From positions 992,001-1,056,000 of the forward strand of contig NZ_CP116256.1 in NCBI RefSeq assembly GCF_027947575.1: DNA of 64,000 nt, in the 5' to 3' direction. The notes under the pieces were generated by a model, which saw only the letters and a program-made list of their open reading frames with translations, had not been told where the DNA came from and did not search any database. Each line of letters begins with the position of its first letter. Position 1 is the stretch's first letter. The DNA is from Streptomyces rubrogriseus (GTDB taxonomy: Bacteria > Actinomycetota > Actinomycetes > Streptomycetales > Streptomycetaceae). This document shows, piece by piece, positions 17,301 to 25,756 of the stretch. The translations under genes were made by a program, and so were the position numbers.

Positions 17301-18396
17301 CAGTGACCCTCGGTAGACGTGGGGCCGGCATCGCCAGGTCGTCCGGCCCGGCAAGGACCCAGTGGCGCCCTTCCAGTTCAACAGATGGGCGGTCGGCATG
17401 GTAAGGCATGGCCTCAGCTACCCGGAAGCTTACAAATTCCCCTCGCTGGGGAACTTCTGCCCCGATGCGGCGTGCAATATCCTGATGTTTGCTATAAGGG
17501 CCCGCAATTACGATGCCCTCCTTGCGCAGCACCGTGCGTGCCCGTCCGTCACCTTCCCGTAGGCGCGCCATGTAGTCCAGCTGCTTTGCAGCGGTGCGGA
17601 TGGCGCCGCGTCCGATACGGCGGTTCTGGACCCTTCGAAACAACTCGTTTACTCGCTGCTGCCCCTTGCGGGCCCCCTCAAGCAAAATCTGCTTGCGCGT
17701 AGCATCGTCTAGATGGAGCAGTACATTCTCGGGAAGTTTTTCCTCATGCCAGAGCCAGTGCACCTTATCCATGCGATGCTCCGCTTTCAGAGTCAGCTTC
17801 TTATCGCGGTTTCTGCCTGTGTTGAGCCATTCTTCGCGGACGCGGAAGATGCCGGCGCTCCACTGGCTCTTGAGGTCATCGGCCCATACGAGAAGGCATA
17901 GGTGACCCATGGCCTCAGGCGGTATCATCCATTTGCCGAAGTCCTGAGAGAACTTGCAGTCCACGTCCACGCCTAGAATTTTGTAATCCATGGGGTGCTC
18001 GCCGCGTGATCCTACGTCGGCACCGTCGTCGAATTTGAATTCGCGCTGCAAGTTGATCTCGACAAGAGTGCCCGCATGGGTTTTTTCAGTCTTGTAGAGG
18101 TCCTCCCATGCGTATCGGCCGGTCGCTTCTCCGTTCAGCAGTTGGTCGATCGTGTCGCGTAGGACTGCGGCGAATCTCTTACCGTCACGATCACGTGAGA
18201 GGATGTATTCGGCAACTCTCTTTACGTCGGAATCCTGCGCGATCGACTCGTGCTGCGCAATCCAACCAGCCGCTCGAGGGTTGGTGTCTTCGTCGAAGGG
18301 AAGCAATTCCGCTCCTAGGGTGTCGGTGGACGTGTTCAGCGAAACGTGTGCGGGCGCTGGCGCAGGACGGTGACGATGAGGCTGCCCTCCACTCAT
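17284..18396 (-). CDS. NaeI-family type II restriction endonuclease
   Basis: 370 residues matching, as I remember it, NaeI over almost its whole length: VLRDTIDQLLNGEATGRY, DLYKTEKTHAGTLVEINLQ, VDCKFSQDFGKWMIPPEAMG, RVNELFRRVQNRRIGRGAI and VLRKEGIVIAGP. The catalytic set aligns with Glu113, Asp137, Asp146 and Lys148 (DCKFS). Leu86 occupies the position of NaeI Leu43, whose change to Lys turns NaeI into a topoisomerase, so this protein should cleave. There is an N-terminal extension of about 45 residues. ATG overlaps the Z1 gene stop as ATGA. NaeI itself recognises GCCGGC; whether this one does is inference. Confidence 0.93.
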   Translation of the reverse strand: MSGGQPHRHRPAPAPAHVSLNTSTDTLGAELLPFDEDTNPRAAGWIAQHESIAQDSDVKRVAEYILSRDRDGKRFAAVLRDTIDQLLNGEATGRYAWEDLYKTEKTHAGTLVEINLQREFKFDDGADVGSRGEHPMDYKILGVDVDCKFSQDFGKWMIPPEAMGHLCLLVWADDLKSQWSAGIFRVREEWLNTGRNRDKKLTLKAEHRMDKVHWLWHEEKLPENVLLHLDDATRKQILLEGARKGQQRVNELFRRVQNRRIGRGAIRTAAKQLDYMARLREGDGRARTVLRKEGIVIAGPYSKHQDIARRIGAEVPQRGEFVSFRVAEAMPYHADRPSVELEGRHWVLAGPDDLAMPAPRLPRVTGEEEA

Positions 18397-21371
18397 GAGG
18401 ACTGCGGCACCGCCACGGTGGCCTCGGTGCTGAACCGTGAGTCCTTGGCCCGGAAGCGCACCAGACGGCGGTCTGCGTTGGTGGCTGACTTTGGCGGGAT
18501 CAAGGTGAACGCCATGACGACCTTGGACGGGTCAGCCGCCCCGTTACGAACAGCCCCCCGGACGCTGTCGTTGCTGCCCCCCTCCACAACCGGGTAGATC
18601 AGCGCCACCCCAGTTCTGGGGCTGATCTTCCCTCCAGACCCGGCAGCAGCCTCGTTGATGAGCCGTTGTGCTGTGGTGCGATGCTCGACGCTGGCGATGC
18701 GGCCGAAGGAGCTCTTGCCGTCCTGAATACTCCGTCGGACGAGTGACAGTGGTGCCGAGCCAAGGACGCTGGCCTCGATGCGATTGTCCGAGGCGAGCCG
18801 AGGCGAAATGAGAAGCCAGTCATCGACCTTCGCGAGGGTGCCGTCGAGCTGGCGGAGGTAAGTCAGGTGCGGGTCGAAGTACTGGGGCCGCTCCCATTCC
18901 AGTTGGGACAGTACTCCGACCAGATCCCCATGTGCCAGCGTGGCCGTGAGTGCGGTGAACGTCCGGGTTAGTGTGCTTGAGGGATCGGGAGGATTGCTGA
19001 AGGACTGTGGTGTGCTGCCCAGTGCATGCAAGAGCGGTCGCCAGCGCTCGGTGTTGCGCTTGTTGGTGGCGCTGTTCAGCGGGTAGGCGGCAGGCTCGAT
19101 GGGCCGGCCCGGGGACCGGATCTCTACGAGTTCTGCATTGAACATCTTGTTCCGTGCCGAGGGCTTCAGCCATGGCAGGTGCTGGGCTACCAAGGGTGGG
19201 ATCTGTACGGGCGTGACCTGAGGCTTCCCGTCGACCACTTCGGAGTACTGGGCCAGCTGCTCCCGGAAGCTCTCCTCATCGCGACAGACGGCTTCGTATG
19301 CTTCGTAGAGGTCGACGTATTTGTCACGGCCAAAGGGCTCTTCACGGCCGATGTAGAGCCGAACAAGGTCTCGGTATCCAGGGCGGAAACCAAACCATCG
19401 CCCCATCTGCATGAGGGTGTCGGCTTGCTGAGTAGTTCGGCGGTAGTAGGTGATGGTGAGCCCTTCGACGGTGAAGCCGCGGGACAGCTTCGTACCACCC
19501 ACGAGGATCTTCCAGACATTCGGCGTCCGGTCGAAATCAAGGTCGAGTTGGGCGAAGTAGCGGTCAGTGTCCCCGTTCACGACAACGACCGGATTGCCCC
19601 CGCTGCCGATGCGCTGGCGCGCGGCGTGGATATACGGACGCAGCTCGGCGTACGACGACGGTACGGGAAGGCTGCCTGCGCGTGCTGCTGTCACGGGCGC
19701 GAAGTCGGCTTCCCACAGTGTGGCAAGACGATCGTGTCCTGCCGCGGAGCTGTAGCCCGCCTGATGCCACAGTGAGTTGATACGAAGCGCCAGGTCGGCG
19801 TGATCATCCTGACGTACTGACTCGTGAGCGAGCATGGTGTGATGCCGGAAGGCTGCGCCGGGCACGCCATGGTCTGCCCGGTAGAGCTTCAGGGCGCCAG
19901 ACAGAACGAAGGCATCCATGGCCTCCTGGAGTCTGTCGTCCGCTGCGTCGTAGATGCCCCGTACGTGCGCCTTCTCCTGTGAGTTGGCGTAAGTTCGCTC
20001 CTCTGCAGGGACAGGCGAGTTGAGATCGTGGAAGTCCTGGACACCCATGTACCCGTCCGGGCGTGGCAGCGAGATCAGAAAATCGCTGGGGAATATATCC
20101 ATGTCGTCGCCAGGGTCGACGAAGACGTTGGCGAAGGGAGTCGCTGTGTAGCCCACATACTGGGCTCGCGGCAGCAGTCCCAAGAGCTTGGATATCAAAC
20201 CGTTGATGGCGGTGCGCTCAGTGCTGCCACGTTCCCACTTCTTCGGGTCTGAAGTGTTCACTGATGCCTGATCAGACTCGTCATCGATGATGAGGGCCGG
20301 AAGCTCTCCCAGGATGCCGTGGATCTGCTTGAGATCTTTGACAAGCTTGGTGAGTACGGACTTGTTCTTTTTCACGACAAGGATTCTTGCCGCTGCGTGG
20401 TGAATGTTCGCCGGATCATGCAACGGGCGTGTGGGGATACGCTTCTCGAACTCCAGTGCTCGGATTCCCTGGGCAAGGCTCTTGTAGTCGTTCTCCCGTG
20501 TCGTCAGCCGCTCGATGTCGAACGCGCCCAGCGCGGACGGTCGGCCGCCGTGGCGCACGAACTCCGGCCAGCCTTCGTCGTCCCCCACGTAGTCCACGCC
20601 GACGAGGGAGTCCACGTCTGCGGCGTCAGCGCCACGCAGGATGTTCTCCTGGCCGATCAGTTCCATGTCCAGTCGCCGCTGGGTCTGGGCGCGAAGGAGG
20701 TTGAGGGTTCCGCCGAGAACGATGACGAGGCGGTACCCGGCATCAATGGCCTTGGCAGTTACTCCTGTGAAGTTTGCTGTCTTTCCGGACTGCACGTAGC
20801 CGACAACGAGGCCCTTCGCTTGCCGGGCGGATTCCTGCTCAGGATCAGTGAGGCGTTCGACGACTGAACAGCTCGCCTGGTTGAGGCTGGCGATGGCGGT
20901 CTCGGACCATCCTTTGTCACGGAGCTTCTGCTCGTAGGAGGTCCAGTAGAAGGATCTGGCCGCTGCCCGTTCAGGCGTGTACCACGGAGTGAACTCCCGG
21001 GTGATGACGGTCTCGCCCGGGACTTTGGCGACAGGGACCGCTTCATCCAATGCCTTGCGCAGTTCACTTCCGAATTGCAGGCGTTCGTACACCACGACGC
21101 GCCGCTCCTCGGTGCGGGCGCAGGTGTCTTCGCCCCATGAAGGATTGTCTGCGAAATCCCAGCTAGTAAGGTGACGGGACCAGAGCGCGATCAGGGTTTC
21201 GTCACCGCTGATGAGAAGCGACTGGAATAGTTCCTCTCCCAGGTCTGCATCCGGTTGACGGTCCTCTGCGGCGAGGGCTGCCCATCTCTGGAAGGGGCGC
21301 GGCAGGATACTCATACCCGCCAGGGCGTCGGCGTGAATGTCAAAGAGCACGCCAGGGGCAGTGTTGGTCAT
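18393..21371 (-). CDS. Z1 domain protein, P-loop ATPase of restriction-modification systems
   Basis: 992 residues. Walker A is VVGYVQSGKTANFTGV (about 189-204), Walker B-like ALIIDDESDQAS (about 359-370), then VGYTATPFANVF and the Z1 hallmark LSRGFTVEGLTITYYRR with QMGRWFGFRPGY, all in superfamily II-like order. Z1 proteins have been described by Aravind's group as part of R-M systems together with MutL/MORC-type ATPases. It is preceded by GAGGAACAG and follows the GHKL gene by 52 bp; its stop overlaps the NaeI-type start. Its likely role is ATP-driven DNA translocation or control of cleavage. Confidence 0.92.
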   Translation of the reverse strand: MTNTAPGVLFDIHADALAGMSILPRPFQRWAALAAEDRQPDADLGEELFQSLLISGDETLIALWSRHLTSWDFADNPSWGEDTCARTEERRVVVYERLQFGSELRKALDEAVPVAKVPGETVITREFTPWYTPERAAARSFYWTSYEQKLRDKGWSETAIASLNQASCSVVERLTDPEQESARQAKGLVVGYVQSGKTANFTGVTAKAIDAGYRLVIVLGGTLNLLRAQTQRRLDMELIGQENILRGADAADVDSLVGVDYVGDDEGWPEFVRHGGRPSALGAFDIERLTTRENDYKSLAQGIRALEFEKRIPTRPLHDPANIHHAAARILVVKKNKSVLTKLVKDLKQIHGILGELPALIIDDESDQASVNTSDPKKWERGSTERTAINGLISKLLGLLPRAQYVGYTATPFANVFVDPGDDMDIFPSDFLISLPRPDGYMGVQDFHDLNSPVPAEERTYANSQEKAHVRGIYDAADDRLQEAMDAFVLSGALKLYRADHGVPGAAFRHHTMLAHESVRQDDHADLALRINSLWHQAGYSSAAGHDRLATLWEADFAPVTAARAGSLPVPSSYAELRPYIHAARQRIGSGGNPVVVVNGDTDRYFAQLDLDFDRTPNVWKILVGGTKLSRGFTVEGLTITYYRRTTQQADTLMQMGRWFGFRPGYRDLVRLYIGREEPFGRDKYVDLYEAYEAVCRDEESFREQLAQYSEVVDGKPQVTPVQIPPLVAQHLPWLKPSARNKMFNAELVEIRSPGRPIEPAAYPLNSATNKRNTERWRPLLHALGSTPQSFSNPPDPSSTLTRTFTALTATLAHGDLVGVLSQLEWERPQYFDPHLTYLRQLDGTLAKVDDWLLISPRLASDNRIEASVLGSAPLSLVRRSIQDGKSSFGRIASVEHRTTAQRLINEAAAGSGGKISPRTGVALIYPVVEGGSNDSVRGAVRNGAADPSKVVMAFTLIPPKSATNADRRLVRFRAKDSRFSTEATVAVPQSS

Positions 21372-21423
21372 CTCTGTTCCTCGTTCAGGGGCCGGAGCGG
21401 GCGTGGAGTGAGAGTCGACTGGG

Positions 21424-22977
21424 TCAGTCTGCAGCCTGTGTCCGGCGGTCTTGTTGTGCTTGTACCGAGGTCAGAAGGATGGTGTTCCAGTAGTCCACAC
21501 GGTCTTGTCGGCCTCGTTCCCACCGGCCGAGGCCGAAGCAGTCCTCAAGCAGGAGGTAGAGCAAGGCCTTCGTGAAGGGCGCGTCGTTGCTTCCCCCACG
21601 CTGTCCGTCGTTGAAATCACTTCGGAAGGCCTTGTTGAGCAGCACGGAGTTGTTCTCGCGGTCGAGATCAAAGAACTTGTCCCGCGGTAGCGTGGCCCAG
21701 GTGAAGGCGATCGGTTCTTCACCTGGCTTCTCTGGCAACTCCTCTTTGATGACTCGCTTGATCTTCGGGTCCATGCCTTTACCTGGAGGTGTCACGGGCC
21801 GACGGACGATCTCGGTGCGCTTCGCCCCGTCGCGGTACGCGGCTTCTGCGTCGCTGAGATACCCGTGAAAGGTCCCTCCAGACGCATCCAGAGCCTTCTC
21901 TACTCCGAGCGTGAAGGCGGGCGTGACAGTTACGCTCTCCTTCTTGACGTCAAGACTGAGCACACTGGTTTCGTGACTCGGAAGGTCGACTGCCACGCGA
22001 GCCAGCGCCAGGTGCCCCTCCGGGTTGCGGAGGCCGTTCCATCCGCCAGCTTGGACAAGTCGGTTGTTTCGGTAGAAGTAGAACCCCTGCCGGTCCGTGA
22101 GGGAACCGATCTGTCGGAACCCGGCCTGCTTCGACTTGGCTGGCCAGATGTGTGCCGTCAGCTGCACGTCGCCCAGGCCCTCTACAGGGGCTGTGAAGGA
22201 GCGGGGATACCGCGCCCTGCCAGGAACCCTGTAGCCGAAGGGGTCCAGTGCTTCGACAGCAATGTGGTCCACTTCCTCACCGAGGAGGTCCTCACCGCTG
22301 CTCACATCCCAGACTGCGATGTCGAGCTTGAGGCCATCCTGGAGAAAACGGTGCAGGTAGAGGCCGAGGTGTGTCTCCAGGCGGGCGATTGCCTTCGACA
22401 GGAACTGGTCGCTCTGGCCGGTCGTCACGGTCTCGAACACCCGCACCTGGTCCCAGCGCACAATCGTGCCGTGCCACTCGATGAGGCCGTCGTACCGGTC
22501 TACGAGTTCCTGGGCGTAGCGCGGGTCGACGGTGTCACAGCGAAAGCTGTCCTCAATTCCCTCTGCGGTGAGGCGACGCCCTGCGGCGCGGCTGCGCTTT
22601 GTACGGCTGACCACAGTGAGCGAGGCGGCGTGTGAGAGCGAAGCGGCCTTGAGGCCCGTGCCGTACATGCCGAGGGCGCCGTCGCCATACTCACGGCGTC
22701 GGCCCACTGTCATGGCACCGTCCAGCCCGGCATCGTCCATGCCGGTGCCGTTGTCGATGACCAGCAGAGTCAGGATTCGCTTGGCATCACGCAGGAAGTG
22801 CACGACGATCTTGTCGGCACCAGCGTCGATCGAGTTGTCGATCAGATCGGCCAGTGCAACCTCGAAGCCGTAGCCCTGGTTGGTCAACGCCTTGCCGTAG
22901 CCGGCGTCCGGGGGCAGATGGGTGCTGCCGGTCGTGGGGACCTCGTACTGCCAGACGGTCCCGGGCTCGTAGGGCAT
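21424..22977 (-). CDS. GHKL ATPase of the MORC/MutL type, R-M associated
   Basis: About 517 residues from the ATG at 22977 (MPYEPGTVWQYEVP). GHKL boxes are N box VALADLIDNSIDAGA (about 40-54), G1 VIDNGTGMDD (about 73-82) and G2 YGDGALGMYGTGLKAASL (about 97-114). An S5-like region with GFYFYRNNRLVQAGGWNG follows, as in MORC and prokaryotic MutL-like proteins. It is first in the minus-strand operon GHKL-Z1-NaeI-Vsr. Iyer, Abhiman and Aravind traced eukaryotic MORCs to such R-M-linked ATPases. ATP-dependent dimer closing around DNA is the expected action, inferred from family. Confidence 0.92.
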   Translation of the reverse strand: MPYEPGTVWQYEVPTTGSTHLPPDAGYGKALTNQGYGFEVALADLIDNSIDAGADKIVVHFLRDAKRILTLLVIDNGTGMDDAGLDGAMTVGRRREYGDGALGMYGTGLKAASLSHAASLTVVSRTKRSRAAGRRLTAEGIEDSFRCDTVDPRYAQELVDRYDGLIEWHGTIVRWDQVRVFETVTTGQSDQFLSKAIARLETHLGLYLHRFLQDGLKLDIAVWDVSSGEDLLGEEVDHIAVEALDPFGYRVPGRARYPRSFTAPVEGLGDVQLTAHIWPAKSKQAGFRQIGSLTDRQGFYFYRNNRLVQAGGWNGLRNPEGHLALARVAVDLPSHETSVLSLDVKKESVTVTPAFTLGVEKALDASGGTFHGYLSDAEAAYRDGAKRTEIVRRPVTPPGKGMDPKIKRVIKEELPEKPGEEPIAFTWATLPRDKFFDLDRENNSVLLNKAFRSDFNDGQRGGSNDAPFTKALLYLLLEDCFGLGRWERGRQDRVDYWNTILLTSVQAQQDRRTQAAD

Positions 22978-23670
22978 TGCGCTTCCTCTACACACAGGTC
23001 TGGGCCTGCTCAACGAGTGATGGGCCCTCCGGATCGGTTGGTTCATGTGACGGTACTGCAAAGATCGGACATAGAGGCAGTTGAACTATGAGGAAGGGTG
23101 GTTCGTCCATAATCCGTCCTGAGGAGGCGGTTGCTGACGCCTCTCTCCACCCGGCGAAGAGGACAACACCAACTGCCCGGACCGCGCGGTCAGCACCCCC
23201 GCCGTGGCCGCCACCGGCAGGACGAGGGTGATGAGCAGGTGAGGCAGGGAGTCGTCGCCCAGGATTCGGAAAGAACCCAAGGCCGTTGGCTCCCCTGGGT
23301 CTCGACCAGCCGACTGTAGCCGCCGGCCTAGGCGAGGATCTCGGTGAAGTGGGCCGGGGCCGGTGCTGGTTCTGGAAGACGAGGGGAGCTCGTTCGAGGG
23401 CCGTAGGCGGTGAGGTGTTGGCGCCAGTGGCCGCTGCGGAAGTGGGCGATGTTGCGTTCCAGGGCGGCGACGGGCCAAGTGGCGGGGGAGCCAGGCAGGT
23501 GACGCCGCTCGCGCTTGCCGACTCCACCTCTACTCATGATCCGAGGACTTGCAGGCCGCCCTCTCGGGCGAGTCGAGTTGATGGCCCGGTCGGGATCGCG
23601 GGATTGCTGGTGAGGGCCCGAGCGGCCGTAGCAAGTACGCGCCAGGCCTGCTCGGCAGCCGCTCGCCCTC
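22978..23670. other. Right edge of the island, degraded short frames
   Basis: About 690 bp without a convincing gene. Minus-strand frames hold protein-like pieces: a hydrophobic SLPHLLITLVLPVAATAGVL near 23180-23260, and WPVAALERNIAHFRSGHWRQ near 23400-23480, ending before a stop at 23328. They are in different frames and lack family hallmarks. I read this as remnants at the boundary between island and host chromosome; the left part presumably carries the GHKL operon promoter. Confidence 0.4.
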
Positions 23671-24399
23671 TCACCTGGTCAGCGTGCCGTCAGGGGTTTC
23701 CTGTACCGAGACCTTCTTCGCCTGGCGGCCCAAGGCGCTGGACACGACGTTGCGGATACCGTCCGGGTCGTTCTTCTGCTCGGGGGCCGGGTCGGATTTC
23801 TCGATGGCGGTCTTCAAGTACGCGGGGTTCCACGACGAGATGGCGCCGCTGACGTCGATCCTCTCCACCCTGCTCTTGCCGACCTGTGCCTTGATCGCGG
23901 GCAGGATCTGGTCCGAGTACATGCCACCGGAGGCTTTGAACAGGCTGGCGTGACCGCCGACCTTTCCGCCGTCCCGGAGGTAGACGGTGATGGTCAGGCA
24001 GCTTGTGACCGAGGGGTAGGTGATCGTGCCGCCCGGGCCGACGCTCTTGACTTCTCCCTCGGCCACGCTCTTCGCCTCCGCCGTGCCGCCCGAAGCGCCG
24101 CCGCCGGCGTCGTCGTTCTCGGCGCGCTGGACGGGCAGGTGCGCGCCGCGTGGCCTGTGACCGGGGTCGGCCGCCACCGCGCGCGCTGTCGCGGCGTTGC
24201 CCGCCGAGCGCTGGAGGACGGTCACCGTCGACGGGCTCAGGGGGCCGGCCGTTGCTCGCGGCAGGTCACCGGCAGGGCCGACCGGGGCAGACGGCCGCGG
24301 TAGCCGGGCGGGTGTCCCTCCGGTCGATTCCCTGTCCATGCGTTCGTGCTGGTGCAAAGCGTCCCCCTCGGACGGCTCGGGCATGAGTTCACTCACCAT
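23671..24399 (-). CDS. QRSAGN-motif protein with a CheD/CNF-like Cys-His domain
   Basis: About 242 residues. After a disordered Pro/Glu-rich start, residues 56-77 contain PSTVTVLQRSAGNAATARAV, the same leader-like motif as in the 893-residue protein at 4235. A second QRAEN near residue 91 and an acidic Gly linker lead to a compact C-terminal domain. Its opening, TSCLTITVY then LRDGGKVGGHASLF, resembles the SCxxVxLYD...GGxAH pattern of CheD and CNF-type cysteine deamidases, with Cys134 and His150 as candidate catalytic residues. There is no signal peptide. It could be a toxin or effector, or a structural protein; start at 24399 is the longest plausible. Confidence 0.7.
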   Translation of the reverse strand: MVSELMPEPSEGDALHQHERMDRESTGGTPARLPRPSAPVGPAGDLPRATAGPLSPSTVTVLQRSAGNAATARAVAADPGHRPRGAHLPVQRAENDDAGGGASGGTAEAKSVAEGEVKSVGPGGTITYPSVTSCLTITVYLRDGGKVGGHASLFKASGGMYSDQILPAIKAQVGKSRVERIDVSGAISSWNPAYLKTAIEKSDPAPEQKNDPDGIRNVVSSALGRQAKKVSVQETPDGTLTR

Positions 24400-24619
24400 G
24401 TCGCCCCGCCGTCGGGGCGCAAGATGCGCGGGGGCAGACAAGAGGGCACTCCGCGATGCTCCTCCGAAGGGCCGCGGCCACGGGTGATCCGTTGCAGGCC
24501 CTCGCGGACAGGGAAGTCGAGCAGTACCGCGTGGTCTCGTCGGTGCCGACGACCGGGATGCGCGCGCTGCGTCCGGGCTGTCCCGGCGGTGCGACGGCCC
24601 GGGTTGGTAACCTGCCGCA

Positions 24620-25030
24620 ATGGACGAGGTGTTGGACGAGGGGCCGTTCTTCCACGGTACGAAGGCCGACCTGCGGATCGGGGACCACCTCACCGCCGGT
24701 TTCCCTTCGAACTACCGGCCCGAGATCCTGATGAACCACATCTACTTCACCGCGTTGCGTGACGGCGCGGGGCTCGCCGCCGAGCTTGCCGCCGGGGACG
24801 GGGAACCGCGGGTGTACGCCGTCGAGCCGACCGGGGAGTTCGAGAACGACCCGAACGTGACCGACAAGAAGTTCCCCGGCAATCCCACCCGCTCCTACCG
24901 GAGCACTCAGCCGCTCCGGGTCGTCGGCGAGGTCGTCGACTGGACGCGGCAGACGCCCGAAGCCCTCCAGGTGTGGCGGGAGCGGCTGGATGCGATGCGT
25001 CTGGAAGGGCGCGCCGAGATCATCAACTGA
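24620..25030 (+). CDS. arr: Rifampin ADP-ribosyltransferase (Arr family)
   Basis: 136 residues, the full length of Arr. Arr uses NAD+ to ADP-ribosylate the 23-hydroxyl of rifamycins. Family features: FFHGTKADLRIGDHLTAGF, NHIYFTALRDGAGLAAELA, RVYAVEPTGEFENDPNVTD and FPGNPTRSYRSTQPLRVVG. Chromosomal copies are common in Streptomyces and confer intrinsic low-level resistance. It is divergent from the QRSAGN gene with 220 bp between and shows no operon partner. A small hairpin follows at 25117. Confidence 0.95.
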   Translation: MDEVLDEGPFFHGTKADLRIGDHLTAGFPSNYRPEILMNHIYFTALRDGAGLAAELAAGDGEPRVYAVEPTGEFENDPNVTDKKFPGNPTRSYRSTQPLRVVGEVVDWTRQTPEALQVWRERLDAMRLEGRAEIIN

Positions 25031-25116
25031 TCCGGCCCCGAGGTGACGCCCGTCGGCGTGGCCCTGGCGCGGCCGCCGAGCCGCTGCGAGCGGCCGCACG
25101 GACGAGCGGGGCGAGG

Positions 25117-25135
25117 ACACTTCACGGGGAAGTGT
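25117..25135. terminator. Small hairpin between arr and the SRPBCC gene
   Basis: ACACTTC-N5-GAAGTGT in the 160-bp gap between the convergent arr (+) and SRPBCC (-) genes. Perfect 7-bp arms; a terminator role is inferred from position. Confidence 0.4.
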
Positions 25136-25192
25136 TCACGCCCCGGGACGTCGGTGTTCCACGGGCAGGGGGCGTGGCCGGGCGGAGATGCC

Positions 25193-25651
25193 TCAGCCCT
25201 TCGCCCCGGCCGCCAGGAACCCCGTCAAACCGTCCAGCAGCATCCCGCTGCCCTGCTCCGCGCCGTCCCGCTCCTCCGCCGTGTCGCAGGTCTGGCGCAG
25301 GGTGATCACGGTGTTGCGGGGGCCCTCCTCCGCGAGTTCCACGGTCATCGTCGCCGGGTCCGGGCGGCCCGGGACGTCCATGCCGATGGTCAGGGCGCGA
25401 TGCTCGGCGACCTCGATGTAGGAGCCGGTCAGGGGGAACTCCGTGCCGTCCGGCGTGCGCATCGTGGCCTTCCAGGTGCCGCCGGGGCGGACGTCCATCT
25501 CCACGGAGCCGGGGACGGCGTAGGCCCACTGGGCGTACTGGTCGGGGGTGGTCCACGCCTGCCAGACCCGGGCCGCGGGGGCGTCCAGGGTGCGGGTGAG
25601 GGTGTAGGAGAAGCCGTTGCCCGCCGCGGTGGGCGTCTGGTCGGTGCTCAT
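25193..25651 (-). CDS. SRPBCC (AHSA1/START-like) domain protein
   Basis: 152 residues of the SRPBCC ligand-binding fold, AHSA1 branch: FSYTLTRTLDAPAARVWQAW, then DQYAQWAY and DVRPGGTWKATMR, and a C-terminal helix. Such proteins bind hydrophobic small molecules; the function here is unknown. GAGGAGACACGAC precedes the ATG. It may be co-oriented with the SEC-C gene upstream but is separated from it by about 100 bp. Confidence 0.9.
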   Translation of the reverse strand: MSTDQTPTAAGNGFSYTLTRTLDAPAARVWQAWTTPDQYAQWAYAVPGSVEMDVRPGGTWKATMRTPDGTEFPLTGSYIEVAEHRALTIGMDVPGRPDPATMTVELAEEGPRNTVITLRQTCDTAEERDGAEQGSGMLLDGLTGFLAAGAKG

Positions 25652-25756
25652 GTCGTCGTGTCTCCTCGGTGGCGGCGCCCCGCCCGCCGTGGGCGAGGCT
25701 CTCGCACCTGTAGACGACCGGCGGCGCCGGAACTCATCGGCCCCCGCGCCGGTTTC

